This document shows, one piece after another, positions 53,564 to 62,231 of a DNA stretch of 64,000 nt. The DNA is taken from assembly GCF_018390515.1 (NCBI RefSeq), contig NZ_JAHBBK010000001.1, forward strand, positions 1,364,001 through 1,428,000, in the 5' to 3' direction. The number at the start of each line of letters is the position of its first letter. Position 1 is the stretch's first letter. Both the position numbers and the translations under genes were made by a program. The notes beneath the pieces were generated by a model that ran no database searches, was not told the DNA's origin, and saw only the letters and a program-made list of their open reading frames with translations. The DNA is from Mucilaginibacter sp. Bleaf8. GTDB taxonomy: Bacteria; Bacteroidota; Bacteroidia; Sphingobacteriales; Sphingobacteriaceae.

Positions 53564-54079
53564 TTAACGTTCTTTCCTTCTGAAAAATAAGAAGCTGGAT
53601 ACTAAAATCAAAAATAAGGTAAAAACCGAACTTAATAGGAAACGTAAAAGGGTATATTGTATTTCAGATAAACGAAAAACTTCGAGGTTGAACAAAAAGA
53701 AATGGTGAACCACGGTAAGTAAGGCAGCATAAGTAAAAAACCAGGTAAAACCCATGTTGCCCAGCGTTGGTTCGGGTTCATTGTCAAATCCATCTTTTTG
53801 TACAGTTACACTGATGAACAGCACCCTTACCAGGGCCATTAAAACACATGATGCTGCATGCAGGCCGGGCGTATCATAAAAAGCATCTATACTTAAACCC
53901 AGTAAAAACGACAGCAAAAACAATAGCAGGTTTGGCGTTTCAAAAGGCAGCAGCAGAATAAACAGAATGTACAGGTAAGGCATTGACAGGTTGTACAAGC
54001 TAATGTTCTTTAACAAAAACACCTGTAAAAACACCAATGCTACGAAGCGGATAAGATTAGTTATCAATACTCTAATCAT
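53564..54079 (-). CDS. mreD: rod shape-determining protein MreD
   Basis: A 171-residue membrane protein with five or six helices (LVFLQVFLLKNI, PYLYILFILLLPF, LLLFLLSFLLGLSIDAFYD). Sequence conservation in MreD is low; the call rests on size, topology and position between mreC and mrdA. It overlaps mreC by 8 bases. Confidence 0.92.
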   Translation of the reverse strand: MIRVLITNLIRFVALVFLQVFLLKNISLYNLSMPYLYILFILLLPFETPNLLLFLLSFLLGLSIDAFYDTPGLHAASCVLMALVRVLFISVTVQKDGFDNEPEPTLGNMGFTWFFTYAALLTVVHHFFLFNLEVFRLSEIQYTLLRFLLSSVFTLFLILVSSFLFFRRKER

Positions 54080-54905
54080 CTTTCTTCTTCTGGGCCTCCA
54101 GTCCCGCTTGTTCTAATGCAAATTTGTTGTTTACCACATACACATATTCCAGCTTACTAAAATCAACTGTTAAGATAACTTCCATATTCAAAAAGAAGCC
54201 ACCGCCCTTGGCATGCAGGTTACTGATTTTACCAATGCTGATACCTGCCGGCCACAATGAATAACCTGAGGTAACCACCTCCTCGCCTACTTTGGCTTTA
54301 ACGTGGTTAGGTACATCGATCAGTAAACATTTACGCGGATCCAGATCATCGTTCCAAAGCAGGGTGCCAATCTCACGCGATCCGGTGAGCATGGCGCTTA
54401 CGCGCGAATCCTTGTGCAGTAAAGACTGAATTAACGCAAAATGTTCGGATGTGGATACCACCAGGCCTACAATGCCGGTACTGCTAATTACACCCATGTT
54501 TTTTGTAATCCCATCCTTGCTGCCCCGGTTTATGGTAATGTAGTTATTGCGGCGATTAACAGAATTGTTAATCACTTTAGCCTCAATGTAGCTGTACTGC
54601 TGCTTATACAACGTATCAACCACCACACCACGGGCTGTAGTGTCAATATAATAGGAAGATTTGAGCTGATTATGCAGACGGGCGTTTTCGCGCGCCAAAC
54701 TATCGTTGATTTGCGTTAACGACAGGTAATTATTGAGCCGGTTTACCTGCGCATACAAATTGCCGGTAACCTCATTTGTGGTATTAATATAAGTAGCGCG
54801 CTGAAACGAATTGTATTGAACAAAAATGGCCAGTGCCGATATCTCAAAAATCAGGAACAGGAAAAATGCGTTGTACTTGCTGATAAATATCAAAAGGTTA
54901 CGCAT
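54072..54905 (-). CDS. mreC: rod shape-determining protein MreC
   Basis: 277 residues with one N-terminal membrane helix (about 12-30), a coiled coil (about 60-90, NRLNNYLSL, NDSLARENARLHNQL) and a beta-rich periplasmic domain (ITINRGSKDGITKNMGVIS, VGLVVSTSEHFALIQSLL). It joins cytoplasmic MreB filaments to PBP2/RodA. It is separated from mreB by 75 bp that form a long imperfect hairpin. Confidence 0.95.
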   Translation of the reverse strand: MRNLLIFISKYNAFFLFLIFEISALAIFVQYNSFQRATYINTTNEVTGNLYAQVNRLNNYLSLTQINDSLARENARLHNQLKSSYYIDTTARGVVVDTLYKQQYSYIEAKVINNSVNRRNNYITINRGSKDGITKNMGVISSTGIVGLVVSTSEHFALIQSLLHKDSRVSAMLTGSREIGTLLWNDDLDPRKCLLIDVPNHVKAKVGEEVVTSGYSLWPAGISIGKISNLHAKGGGFFLNMEVILTVDFSKLEYVYVVNNKFALEQAGLEAQKKKDD

Positions 54906-54921
54906 GGGCTGAGTAGTAGTA

Positions 54922-54977
54922 AGTTGTGGTTGTGAGCTGTATACCGTTTTGGGTCATACAACTCACAACCTTCAACT
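54922..54977. repeat. heptamer-built inverted repeat between mreB and mreC
   Basis: Left arm 54922-54942 (AGTTGTGGTTGTGAGCTGT and on) pairs with right arm 54956-54977 over about 20 bp with two mismatches and one bulge; the loop is 13 bases. The right arm is made of 7-base units ATACAAC, TCACAAC, CTTCAAC. There is no T-run on the transcript strand, so it is not a standard terminator. Confidence 0.75.
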
Positions 54978-54980
54978 ATT

Positions 54981-56003
54981 TTATTGCATTAAGAATTTAT
55001 AGTTTCCGATATTTTTCAGGGCAGTTCCGGTACCGCGTACTACAGCACGCAACGGATCTTCGGCCACGTGTACGGGCAGTTTGGTTTTTGCCGCAACACG
55101 CTTATCCAAGCCGCGTAACAACGCACCACCACCGGTTAAGTAAATACCGGTTTGGTAAATATCTGCCGACAGCTCGGGCGGCGTAATTTCCAGTGCTTTC
55201 AAAATCGCTTCTTCAATCTTAGAGATTGATTTATCAAGGCAATGCGCAATTTCGGTATAAGATACCGTGATTTGCTTAGGCACACCGGTCATTAAATCAC
55301 GGCCTTGCACGGCAAAATCTGCGGGTGGATCAGCTAGTTCAGGTAATGCCGAACCCACTTCAATCTTAATCTTCTCGGCAGTACGGTCACCTATCATGAT
55401 GTTATGCTGGCGACGGATGTACTGAACGATGTCAGAGTCAAAATTATCACCGGCCGTACGGATAGATTGGTCGCACACGATACCCGACAAGGCAATTACC
55501 GCAATTTCTGTAGTACCGCCACCGATATCAATAATCATATTACCCATCGGTTCTTCCACATCTATACCGATACCTACAGCTGCAGCCATAGGTTCATGAA
55601 TCAGGTATACTTCTTTTGCACCGGCAATCTCGGCAGATTGATGTACCGCACGTTTTTCAACCTCGGTGATGCCAGAAGGGATACAGATAACCATACGTAA
55701 CGACGGGAAAAACCAGCCTTTACCTTTATTAATCATCTTAATCATACCGCGTATCATGTGCTCGGCAGCATCAAAATCGGCAATAACGCCATCTTTAAGC
55801 GGACGCACGGTACGTATATTATCGTGTGTTTTACCTTCCATTTGCATAGCCTGACGGCCAATAGCAATCACCTTATTGGTTTTGCGATCAAATGCAACAA
55901 TAGAAGGTTCGTCAACAACAACTTTATCGTTATGTATAATGAGGGTATTTGCAGTTCCTAAGTCAATAGCAACTTCTTGTGTAAAAAAATTAAATAAACC
56001 CAT
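54981..56003 (-). CDS. mreB: rod shape-determining protein MreB
   Basis: Actin-like ATPase, 340 residues, beginning MGLFNFFTQEVAIDLGTANT. Phosphate loops IDLGTANTLI and NMIIDIGGGTTEIAVIA and adenosine motif IYLTGGGALLRGLDKRV are typical. It forms membrane-bound filaments directing side-wall synthesis. First gene of mreBCD-mrdA-rodA. The N-terminal amphipathic segment (GLFNFFT) would bind the membrane. Confidence 0.98.
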   Translation of the reverse strand: MGLFNFFTQEVAIDLGTANTLIIHNDKVVVDEPSIVAFDRKTNKVIAIGRQAMQMEGKTHDNIRTVRPLKDGVIADFDAAEHMIRGMIKMINKGKGWFFPSLRMVICIPSGITEVEKRAVHQSAEIAGAKEVYLIHEPMAAAVGIGIDVEEPMGNMIIDIGGGTTEIAVIALSGIVCDQSIRTAGDNFDSDIVQYIRRQHNIMIGDRTAEKIKIEVGSALPELADPPADFAVQGRDLMTGVPKQITVSYTEIAHCLDKSISKIEEAILKALEITPPELSADIYQTGIYLTGGGALLRGLDKRVAAKTKLPVHVAEDPLRAVVRGTGTALKNIGNYKFLMQ

Positions 56004-56122
56004 TTAATCAGTATTTCAAATAATCTGCAAAGTTTAAAAAAATATGTGTAATTATATTAATTACTCTTTGTATTTCAAACATTCCCTCTTTAAATATATA
56101 TACCGGATAGCCGGATATTTAT

Positions 56123-57649
56123 TTAGTGTTTAAAGTGCCTTACACCAGTAGTTACCATGGCAATACCTTTTTGGTTGGCCATATTGATCGAATCCTGATC
56201 TTTAATTGAACCACCCGGTTGCAGCACGGCTGTAATACCGGCATCAGCGGCAATCTCCACACAATCAGGGAACGGAAAGAACGCATCAGATGTCATTACG
56301 GCACCTTTCAAATCAAAACCAAAACTTTCGGCCTTGGCAATAGCCTGGCGCAACGCATCAACGCGTGATGTTTGCCCAACACCACTGGCCAGCAGCTGGT
56401 TGTTTTTAGCCAGTACTACGGTGTTTGATTTGGTATGTTTTACTACCTTATTAGCAAAAAACAAGTCCTTCAGTTCCTGCTCGGTTGGTTGTTTATCAGT
56501 AACGGTGGTCATTTGCTCAGGACCTTCGATCACTAAATCTTTATCCTGCTCAATTACACCGTTCAACAGCGTTTTAAACTGCTTGGTACCTAATTCAACC
56601 GCCTGACGGATGAGTATTATACGATTTTTTTTCTCTTTTAGTACACGAAGGGCCTCGTCGGTATAAGCAGGCGCAATCAGCACCTCAAAGAAAATCTTAC
56701 TGATCTCGATGGCAGTTTCCTCGTTCACTTCATCATTGGCAATAATTACACCGCCAAAAGCCGATACCGGATCACACGCCAAAGCATCGATCCAGGCTTC
56801 TTTAATAAATGAACGTGTGGCAATGCCGCAGGCGTTAGTATGTTTTAATATAGCTATAGTAGGGTCGGTAAATTCGTCAATAAGCGCTACGGCTGCATCA
56901 ACGTCTACCAGGTTATTGTAGGATAGTTCTTTACCGTGCAGTTTGGTAAACATGGCATTCAGGTTGCCATAGAATGTTCCCTGCTGGTGTGGGTTTTCGC
57001 CATAACGCAAGGTTTGGCTGGTTTGAATGCTTTGCTTAAATACCGGCAATGATTCTTCCGTGTTAAAGTACTGGAAGATAGCGGTATCATAATGTGAAGA
57101 AATATTAAAAGCTTTTTGTGCAAAACGGCGGCGCTGATCAAAAGAGGTTTCGCCATTTTGTGTTTTCAGGATGTTTTCCAACTCACTGTAATCATCTTTT
57201 GATGCTACGATCACTACATCTTTGAAATTTTTGGCAGCAGCACGAATCAGCGAAATACCACCAATATCAATCTTTTCAATTACATCGCCTTCGGCAGCGC
57301 CAGACTTCACGGTTTCTTCGAACGGATACAGGTCAACAATTACCAGATCAATCTGTGGAATTTCGTATTGAGCTAATTGCTGCTCATCACCTTCCATACC
57401 GCGGCGGGCCAAAATGCCACCAAATACTTTTGGATGCAAAGTTTTTACACGGCCACCCAATATGGATGGGTATGAGGTCAAATCTTCAACGGCTACAACT
57501 TCAGCACCCAGGCTGCGAATAAAAGTTTCGGTACCTCCGGTTGAGTAGATGGTAACACCCAGACGCTTTAATTCCTGAATAACAGGCTCTAAATGGTCTT
57601 TATAATAAACCGAAATTAAAGCATTTTTGATTTGAACAGACTGGCTCAT
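56123..57649 (-). CDS. purH: bifunctional AICAR formyltransferase / IMP cyclohydrolase
   Basis: 508 residues catalysing the last two steps of IMP synthesis. The N-terminal MGS-like cyclohydrolase domain (about 1-200) shows STGGTETFIRSLGAEV and GRVKTLHPKVFGGIL. The C-terminal formyltransferase domain shows LRYGENPHQQGTFYG and LKHTNACGIA. It has its own promoter-like -7 box, and the gap after its stop codon leads to mreB, with no clear terminator. Confidence 0.97.
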   Translation of the reverse strand: MSQSVQIKNALISVYYKDHLEPVIQELKRLGVTIYSTGGTETFIRSLGAEVVAVEDLTSYPSILGGRVKTLHPKVFGGILARRGMEGDEQQLAQYEIPQIDLVIVDLYPFEETVKSGAAEGDVIEKIDIGGISLIRAAAKNFKDVVIVASKDDYSELENILKTQNGETSFDQRRRFAQKAFNISSHYDTAIFQYFNTEESLPVFKQSIQTSQTLRYGENPHQQGTFYGNLNAMFTKLHGKELSYNNLVDVDAAVALIDEFTDPTIAILKHTNACGIATRSFIKEAWIDALACDPVSAFGGVIIANDEVNEETAIEISKIFFEVLIAPAYTDEALRVLKEKKNRIILIRQAVELGTKQFKTLLNGVIEQDKDLVIEGPEQMTTVTDKQPTEQELKDLFFANKVVKHTKSNTVVLAKNNQLLASGVGQTSRVDALRQAIAKAESFGFDLKGAVMTSDAFFPFPDCVEIAADAGITAVLQPGGSIKDQDSINMANQKGIAMVTTGVRHFKH

Positions 57650-57671
57650 GCAATAACATTTTTTTGAGCCG

Positions 57672-57679
57672 CAAAGGTA
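57672..57679 (-). promoter_or_regulatory. candidate -7 box for purH
   Basis: TACCTTTG on the minus strand is an exact -7 match. Initiation would be near 57665, 16 bases before the ATG. No TTG is at the expected distance. Confidence 0.45.
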
Positions 57680-57751
57680 GTGCTTTTAATTGATTTGTAA
57701 ACCTGCCAAATAACGATTTGTAAACAACAAAAAGCAAAAAAATTAATATTG

Positions 57752-58585
57752 TTAATACTGTAACCAGCTTTTTATGATATTCACTAAGTATGCCGGCTTT
57801 TTTGCCCAACTGAAGTGATTTAAGGGCACGATATCCGTTTCGTTTTCTTTTAAATGCAGATATTTTAAAGACACATCGGGATGCAGCTTGTTTAAAAAGT
57901 TAATCACTGCTGATTTACCTGCCAGCTCATCGTCTTTTATTGAAATAGCCAGCACCGGGAGGTTTAATGCGGCAAGTGCCCCATCATAATCGTACCTGCT
58001 TCCTGCAAGTTTATATCTGCCGATTAAAGCATGGTGGCACCAGTCTGCCATTACCGTTTTGGCTTCCAAGCCTGCAAAGCCTAACTTGTGGCCTGGAAAA
58101 TACCCTAACGTTTTACTAATCACATAAAATTTGCAGGCTGCCCCAAAAACCCGCCATGCAGCGCGGCTTTCCCAGCTTTTATAGTGAACAGAACATGTGG
58201 TAATTAATATCAGCCCGGAAACAACCTCACTATACCTGGCAGCAAATAGGGAACTGATTTGCCCGCCCAGGCTATGCCCTATCAGGAACTTTCGGGTACC
58301 TGGAAAGTGAGTGTCAGCAACCTCGACCAGATCTTTAACATCATCTACTAATTGCTGATATCCCCAATCTACGCCACGGCCGGCACGCAGACTTGTGCTG
58401 CCTGCACCACGCCAATCGCACACAATTACATTAAAGCCTTGCGAACACAAGCATTGGGCGAAACGCTTATAAAAAGTCGCCTTTACGCCCATTGCCGGCA
58501 GGCAAATCAAGGCAATGGCTGATTCGGGAGCTTCAAAAACCGCTGCCTTGTTTTGTGCACCATCGGGATGAGTGATGTTGATCAT
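57752..58585 (-). CDS. alpha/beta hydrolase (YheT/serine aminopeptidase-like)
   Basis: A 277-residue cytosolic hydrolase. The nucleophile elbow is LIGHSLGGQISSL with Ser in GHSLG; an oxyanion region GMGVKA-like segment (CLPAMGVKATFY) precedes it; the Asp is probably in ISIKDDELAG and the His in PLNHFSWAKK. It lies between purN and purH on the same strand, but a role in purine synthesis is not implied. Substrate unknown. Confidence 0.88.
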   Translation of the reverse strand: MINITHPDGAQNKAAVFEAPESAIALICLPAMGVKATFYKRFAQCLCSQGFNVIVCDWRGAGSTSLRAGRGVDWGYQQLVDDVKDLVEVADTHFPGTRKFLIGHSLGGQISSLFAARYSEVVSGLILITTCSVHYKSWESRAAWRVFGAACKFYVISKTLGYFPGHKLGFAGLEAKTVMADWCHHALIGRYKLAGSRYDYDGALAALNLPVLAISIKDDELAGKSAVINFLNKLHPDVSLKYLHLKENETDIVPLNHFSWAKKPAYLVNIIKSWLQY

Positions 58586-58603
58586 GGCAGCGGCTTATAT
58601 AAT

Positions 58604-59182
58604 TTAGCGGCGAACTTTCTTTAACAGCCCTTCTATTACTTTCGGAAAGTACTGATGTTCAAGTTGCTGCCCTTTGAATTTGATGATGTCTAACGTATCG
58701 CCCGGCTCAATTTTGTATTTGGCCTGGTGTATCATTTCACCTTCGTCAAAGTGTTCGTTTACAAAATGAATGGTGATGCCCGATTCGGTTTCGCCGTTGG
58801 CCAGTACCGCCTTGTGCACATTATCGCCATACATGCCCTTGCCACCGTACTTAGGCAGCAACGCCGGGTGGATGTTGATAATCTGGTTAGGAAATGCCTG
58901 CAATAATGATTGGGGCACCAGCCATAGAAAGCCGGCCAGCACAATCAGATCCACTTGTATGTTTTTAAGTATTTTAACTACCTCATCGGTTTGGTAAAAC
59001 TCCTGGCGGGTAAAAACGTGGGTAGGAATTTCAAAATTATCGGCCCGCTGCAATACATAAGCCTGCGGGTTATTAGTAAGCACCAGCACTACTTCACCCT
59101 CGGGATGGGAATTAAAATGCTCCATTATTTTTTGAGCATTTGAGCCTGAGCCTGAAGCGAAAATGGCAATCCGGGTTTTCAA
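58604..59182 (-). CDS. purN: phosphoribosylglycinamide formyltransferase
   Basis: Folate-dependent GAR transformylase, 192 residues. Phosphoribosyl loop IFASGSGSNAQKI; catalytic Asn/His in IINIHPALLPKYGGKGMYG and Asp in NEHFDEGEMIHQA. It makes formyl-GAR in purine synthesis; purH is two genes downstream on the same strand. 18 bp separate it from the hydrolase gene. Confidence 0.96.
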   Translation of the reverse strand: MKTRIAIFASGSGSNAQKIMEHFNSHPEGEVVLVLTNNPQAYVLQRADNFEIPTHVFTRQEFYQTDEVVKILKNIQVDLIVLAGFLWLVPQSLLQAFPNQIINIHPALLPKYGGKGMYGDNVHKAVLANGETESGITIHFVNEHFDEGEMIHQAKYKIEPGDTLDIIKFKGQQLEHQYFPKVIEGLLKKVRR

Positions 59183-59265
59183 ATCAGCAATAAATTAATA
59201 ATGCGGTAAATATAATACTTTTGAATTAACCGCATTTATTATACTGATTTACTTACAAAACCGCC

Positions 59266-59763
59266 TTACGGTATAAAACCATAGCGGGTTACTTTGCGCC
59301 GTACGGTAAGCGGCACCAAACGGATGGTATCAATGGTATCATTTACCTCAAGTACTAATGAATTTTGCCCCAGATTGAGAATACTGGCCCTTTTAAAAGG
59401 CTGGAAGGTTTTAGACGAGGCATCTTTACAAACAACGTCCGAATACAATATAACGCGGTCATTACTTAACGACCAGTTGCCTTGCGCCTGATCGGCTACA
59501 CAGTCGTAGTTTCTGTAAGTGCAGGAACCATCACTCTTAAAACCGAAAACCTGAACCTTATCGCAATTCGTATTCAACGTATCGCGCCGTACGCTGTCGC
59601 CTACATAATTTGCCACCTGCTGGGAAGCCAAACGCCAGTCGCGAGCTAAAAATATGCCGATAGTAGCATCCGGGTTATTTTTTTTGCACGAGTTGGTTGA
59701 CCAGCAAACTACCAACAGCAGTGGCATTACAAAAAGCCAAAGTTTATTTTTCAGGATATGCAC
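59266..59763 (-). CDS. hypothetical lipoprotein
   Basis: A 165-residue protein with a lipoprotein-type signal peptide (WLFVMPLLLVVCWSTNSC, then KKNNPD). The mature part has DWRLASQQV and GNWSLSNDRVILYSD, a pattern like small lipocalin-like proteins in which a model term is followed by beta strands; four further Cys may form disulfides. Function unknown. Confidence 0.75.
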   Translation of the reverse strand: MHILKNKLWLFVMPLLLVVCWSTNSCKKNNPDATIGIFLARDWRLASQQVANYVGDSVRRDTLNTNCDKVQVFGFKSDGSCTYRNYDCVADQAQGNWSLSNDRVILYSDVVCKDASSKTFQPFKRASILNLGQNSLVLEVNDTIDTIRLVPLTVRRKVTRYGFIP

Positions 59764-59779
59764 GTTACAAAAATAAAAA

Positions 59780-59806
59780 ATCCCGGAAGATGACCTTATC
59801 CGGGAT
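59780..59806 (-). terminator. terminator of the Rieske oxidoreductase gene
   Basis: An 8-bp stem ATCCCGGA/TCCGGGAT with an 11-nt loop, followed by six Ts on the minus strand, 28 bp after the stop codon. Confidence 0.85.
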
Positions 59807-59833
59807 GTGATTTTAAACGTTAAAGTTCAATTT

Positions 59834-61429
59834 CTATTGTTCGGGTACCTTAACGGGTTCCAGATCAGACAATGCCGGCCCGTTAACCACCTTACCTTCG
59901 CAAGTAAACCTTGAGCCATGGCAAGGACAATCGAACGACTTCTCGTCATTGTTCCACTGTACCACGCAGCCCATGTGCGGACATACTGCGGTGTAGGCAT
60001 GGTAAGCACCGGCTTCATCCCGGTAAACGGCTACTTTTTTAGGACGGCCAACAATGGCAGCCTCACCGGGTTTAATCTGCTGCAAGGATTCCACATCAGA
60101 TGGCAACAAAAAATCGACGTACTGCGAGAGTGTACTGTATTGCTCTTCGATAAAGGTTTTCACACTCTGCATTTTCAGTGTAATACGGCCCGGATCGTAC
60201 AACTTGGCCCATGGATTTTCCTTACCATTAATCAGGTCGGTAATCAGGATACCGGCCAGTGTTCCGTGAGTCATGCCATTGCCCGAGTCGCCGGTCACAA
60301 TGTAAACCTTATCATCGCCCGGATTTTTACCGATGAAACCCATATCGTCTACCGGTTCCATCACCTGGCCCGACCAGCGGTAAACAATTTCACCCGCTTG
60401 CGGAAAATGTTGGCGCAGCCAGGTTTCCAAACGCTGGTAGCGATCTTCTTCCAGCTCTTCTTCTTTGTTGGCCTGGCCTGTTTTATGATCAGCACCGCCG
60501 TGTATCAGTAAATCATATTGATCGTTGTAAGGCTGGGTACGCACGTAGTTGTACGGCATGGTTGGCCAAACGGAGTTCTGGTCGCCGGTATCCCACCACA
60601 AGGCAGGCTCAATAGCACCTTTAGGCACTTTGGCAACAATGACATAAGTACGGTAAGGCGATTGCTTGGTGTGCATGGTAGCCCAATCATTGATGGGGCT
60701 ATTGGTAGCTACCACCGTATATTCGGGTTGTACTTTATAGCCGTTCGCTTCTATGTAACCATCTTTCATGGTTTTGGTATTTGCGTGTGTTTGGGTATAT
60801 ATTTTACCACCCAGACGCACAAAGGCATCTGCCAAACCATTCAGATATTTCAATGGATGAAACTGCGCCTGTTGCGGATACTTAAGGGCAGGGCCGCTTA
60901 CACCGCTAATGCCCGGCATGCTGCCACCCTCTACCATAACGGTATGGATGCCTACTTTGTGGGTGGCCTCCAGTTCATCATCCAGTGTCTGCGGCTCGTC
61001 TGACGGGTGCAGGAAAAGGTAGCCATCCAAACGTTTAAAATCACAATCAATATGCTCATCGATTACAATTTTCTCAACCAGATTAATGGCCGCTGTATGG
61101 CTTTCGGCAGCATGACGGGCACCTTCCTCGCCAAACAAGCTTTCAATTTCGCTGTAAAAATCGTCGAGTGCGTTGACAATGTGTGCCGTGGTACGGCCGG
61201 TTTCGCCGCTACCAATCAGGCCATCTTCCAGCACTACTACCTGCTTGCCCGCTTTGGCCAGGCAGTAAGCCACGGTTAATCCCGAAATACCGGCGCCTAT
61301 AACGGCAACCTCACATTTTACATCTTCGCTTAATTTTTGAAATGCACGCTGCTGTACGGTTTCCGTCCAACAGGTTTTGTGCGTACCCGATGTTTGTACA
61401 CCATCGGTGTTCGGCTTATTATTCTCCAT
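59834..61429 (-). CDS. FAD-dependent oxidoreductase with C-terminal Rieske [2Fe-2S] domain
   Basis: 531 residues from the Met starting MENNKPNTDG; 12 more codons are open upstream but unlikely. A DAO-type FAD domain (about 30-400) begins with VAVIGAGISGLTVAYCLAKAG and ends with YIVTGDSGNGMTHGT. The last 100 residues are a Rieske module: CPHMGC and CPCHGSRF supply the two Cys and two His ligands. This fused family is widespread but its substrate (an amine or osmolyte has been suggested for relatives) is not known. The protein appears cytosolic. Confidence 0.9.
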   Translation of the reverse strand: MENNKPNTDGVQTSGTHKTCWTETVQQRAFQKLSEDVKCEVAVIGAGISGLTVAYCLAKAGKQVVVLEDGLIGSGETGRTTAHIVNALDDFYSEIESLFGEEGARHAAESHTAAINLVEKIVIDEHIDCDFKRLDGYLFLHPSDEPQTLDDELEATHKVGIHTVMVEGGSMPGISGVSGPALKYPQQAQFHPLKYLNGLADAFVRLGGKIYTQTHANTKTMKDGYIEANGYKVQPEYTVVATNSPINDWATMHTKQSPYRTYVIVAKVPKGAIEPALWWDTGDQNSVWPTMPYNYVRTQPYNDQYDLLIHGGADHKTGQANKEEELEEDRYQRLETWLRQHFPQAGEIVYRWSGQVMEPVDDMGFIGKNPGDDKVYIVTGDSGNGMTHGTLAGILITDLINGKENPWAKLYDPGRITLKMQSVKTFIEEQYSTLSQYVDFLLPSDVESLQQIKPGEAAIVGRPKKVAVYRDEAGAYHAYTAVCPHMGCVVQWNNDEKSFDCPCHGSRFTCEGKVVNGPALSDLEPVKVPEQ

Positions 61430-61600
61430 AGGTAGTTTTATATAGGTAAAAATAAAACCCACCATTCGGGATATAGTTTTGGACGATGGTTTATTGAATG
61501 CGGAGAGTAGGATTGGGATGAATACAGAAAAGAGTATTAAGAATACAAGCAGCCATCATGGCGAACACACTTTGACCTGACGATTGGCAAAGGCGTGAGG

Positions 61601-61751
61601 TGTTCCACTTTTGAAGTGGTACAAAGCGGAACAAACCGGTACACGCCGGAACAGGTGGTACACTTTGGTACACCTAAAACTGCGTTTCAGCTATTTAAAC
61701 GCAGTTTGCAAAAAGTGGTACACCCCGGAACACCCGGAACACTTTGGTACA
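61601..61751. repeat. helically spaced GGWACA hexamer array split by a hairpin
   Basis: GGTACA or GGAACA begins at 61618, 61628, 61638, 61648, 61657 and 61667, then again at 61717, 61727, 61736 and 61746: spacings of 9 or 10 bp throughout. An inverted copy, TGTTCC, is at 61601. Between the two groups lies an inverted repeat, AAACTGCGTTT and AAACGCAGTTT (61677-61707), and the left end has CCACTT/GAAGTGG arms. Confidence 0.85.
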
Positions 61752-62187
61752 GGTATTTATACTCGTGACACGATCTTGTCAGTATTTCTGGAACATCCGT
61801 TAGCTAAGCTTTATTTATACAAAAAGTACTTTCCGTTTATTATTGTCTTATAATACGGCAGTAGTGTAGCGGACGGCGCTGTTGATATACCCCTTACAGG
61901 GTCTGAATGGAACTAAATTTTGTGGCTGCGATAACAACGTACTTGTCTAAATAAACCTTATTTGGACTTGCTTTAAATACAGCGAACAGTGAGCCTAAGC
62001 GCAATGCTGTCATACGCTCTTATTCAAACAAGTCGAAATTGACGTTTTTGTGTAAAAAAGAAGATTGCCACATCTTATGTCAAAGTAACGGAATTACCTA
62101 GTAAGCATAAAATTTGCCCAATAACTTCAGATAATGCCCATACCAAAGCTGTTCAAATTTTAATTGTTTATAGGGTATTATCAAGTC

Positions 62188-62216
62188 TTGGTAACAACGG
62201 ACTTTATCTATATTCG
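62188..62216 (+). promoter_or_regulatory. promoter of the acyltransferase gene
   Basis: TTG, 18 bp, TATATTCG (seven of eight), with initiation about 9 bp before the start codon. Confidence 0.6.
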
Positions 62217-62231
62217 CAACAGATATATATA

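Larger units (their letters stand above)
61430..62231. other. long intergenic region
   Basis: About 800 bp without a convincing gene. It holds the GGWACA repeat array (61601-61751), then 61760-62180 in which I see no coding region, RNA gene or terminator, and finally the acyltransferase promoter. Short open frames across the array are interrupted and follow the repeat rather than codon use. Confidence 0.6.

Noticed and set aside
56103..56117. Two CCGGATA copies just after purH, considered as part of the 7-bp-period class.
   Set aside because: Only two units, with a spacing of eight bases; too little to separate from chance.
61611..61853. An 80-codon plus-strand frame across the GGWACA array (and a minus-strand frame over the same repeats).
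   Set aside because: The encoded sequence just follows the repeat, has no family resemblance, and the 9-10 bp repeat spacing does not keep a reading frame.
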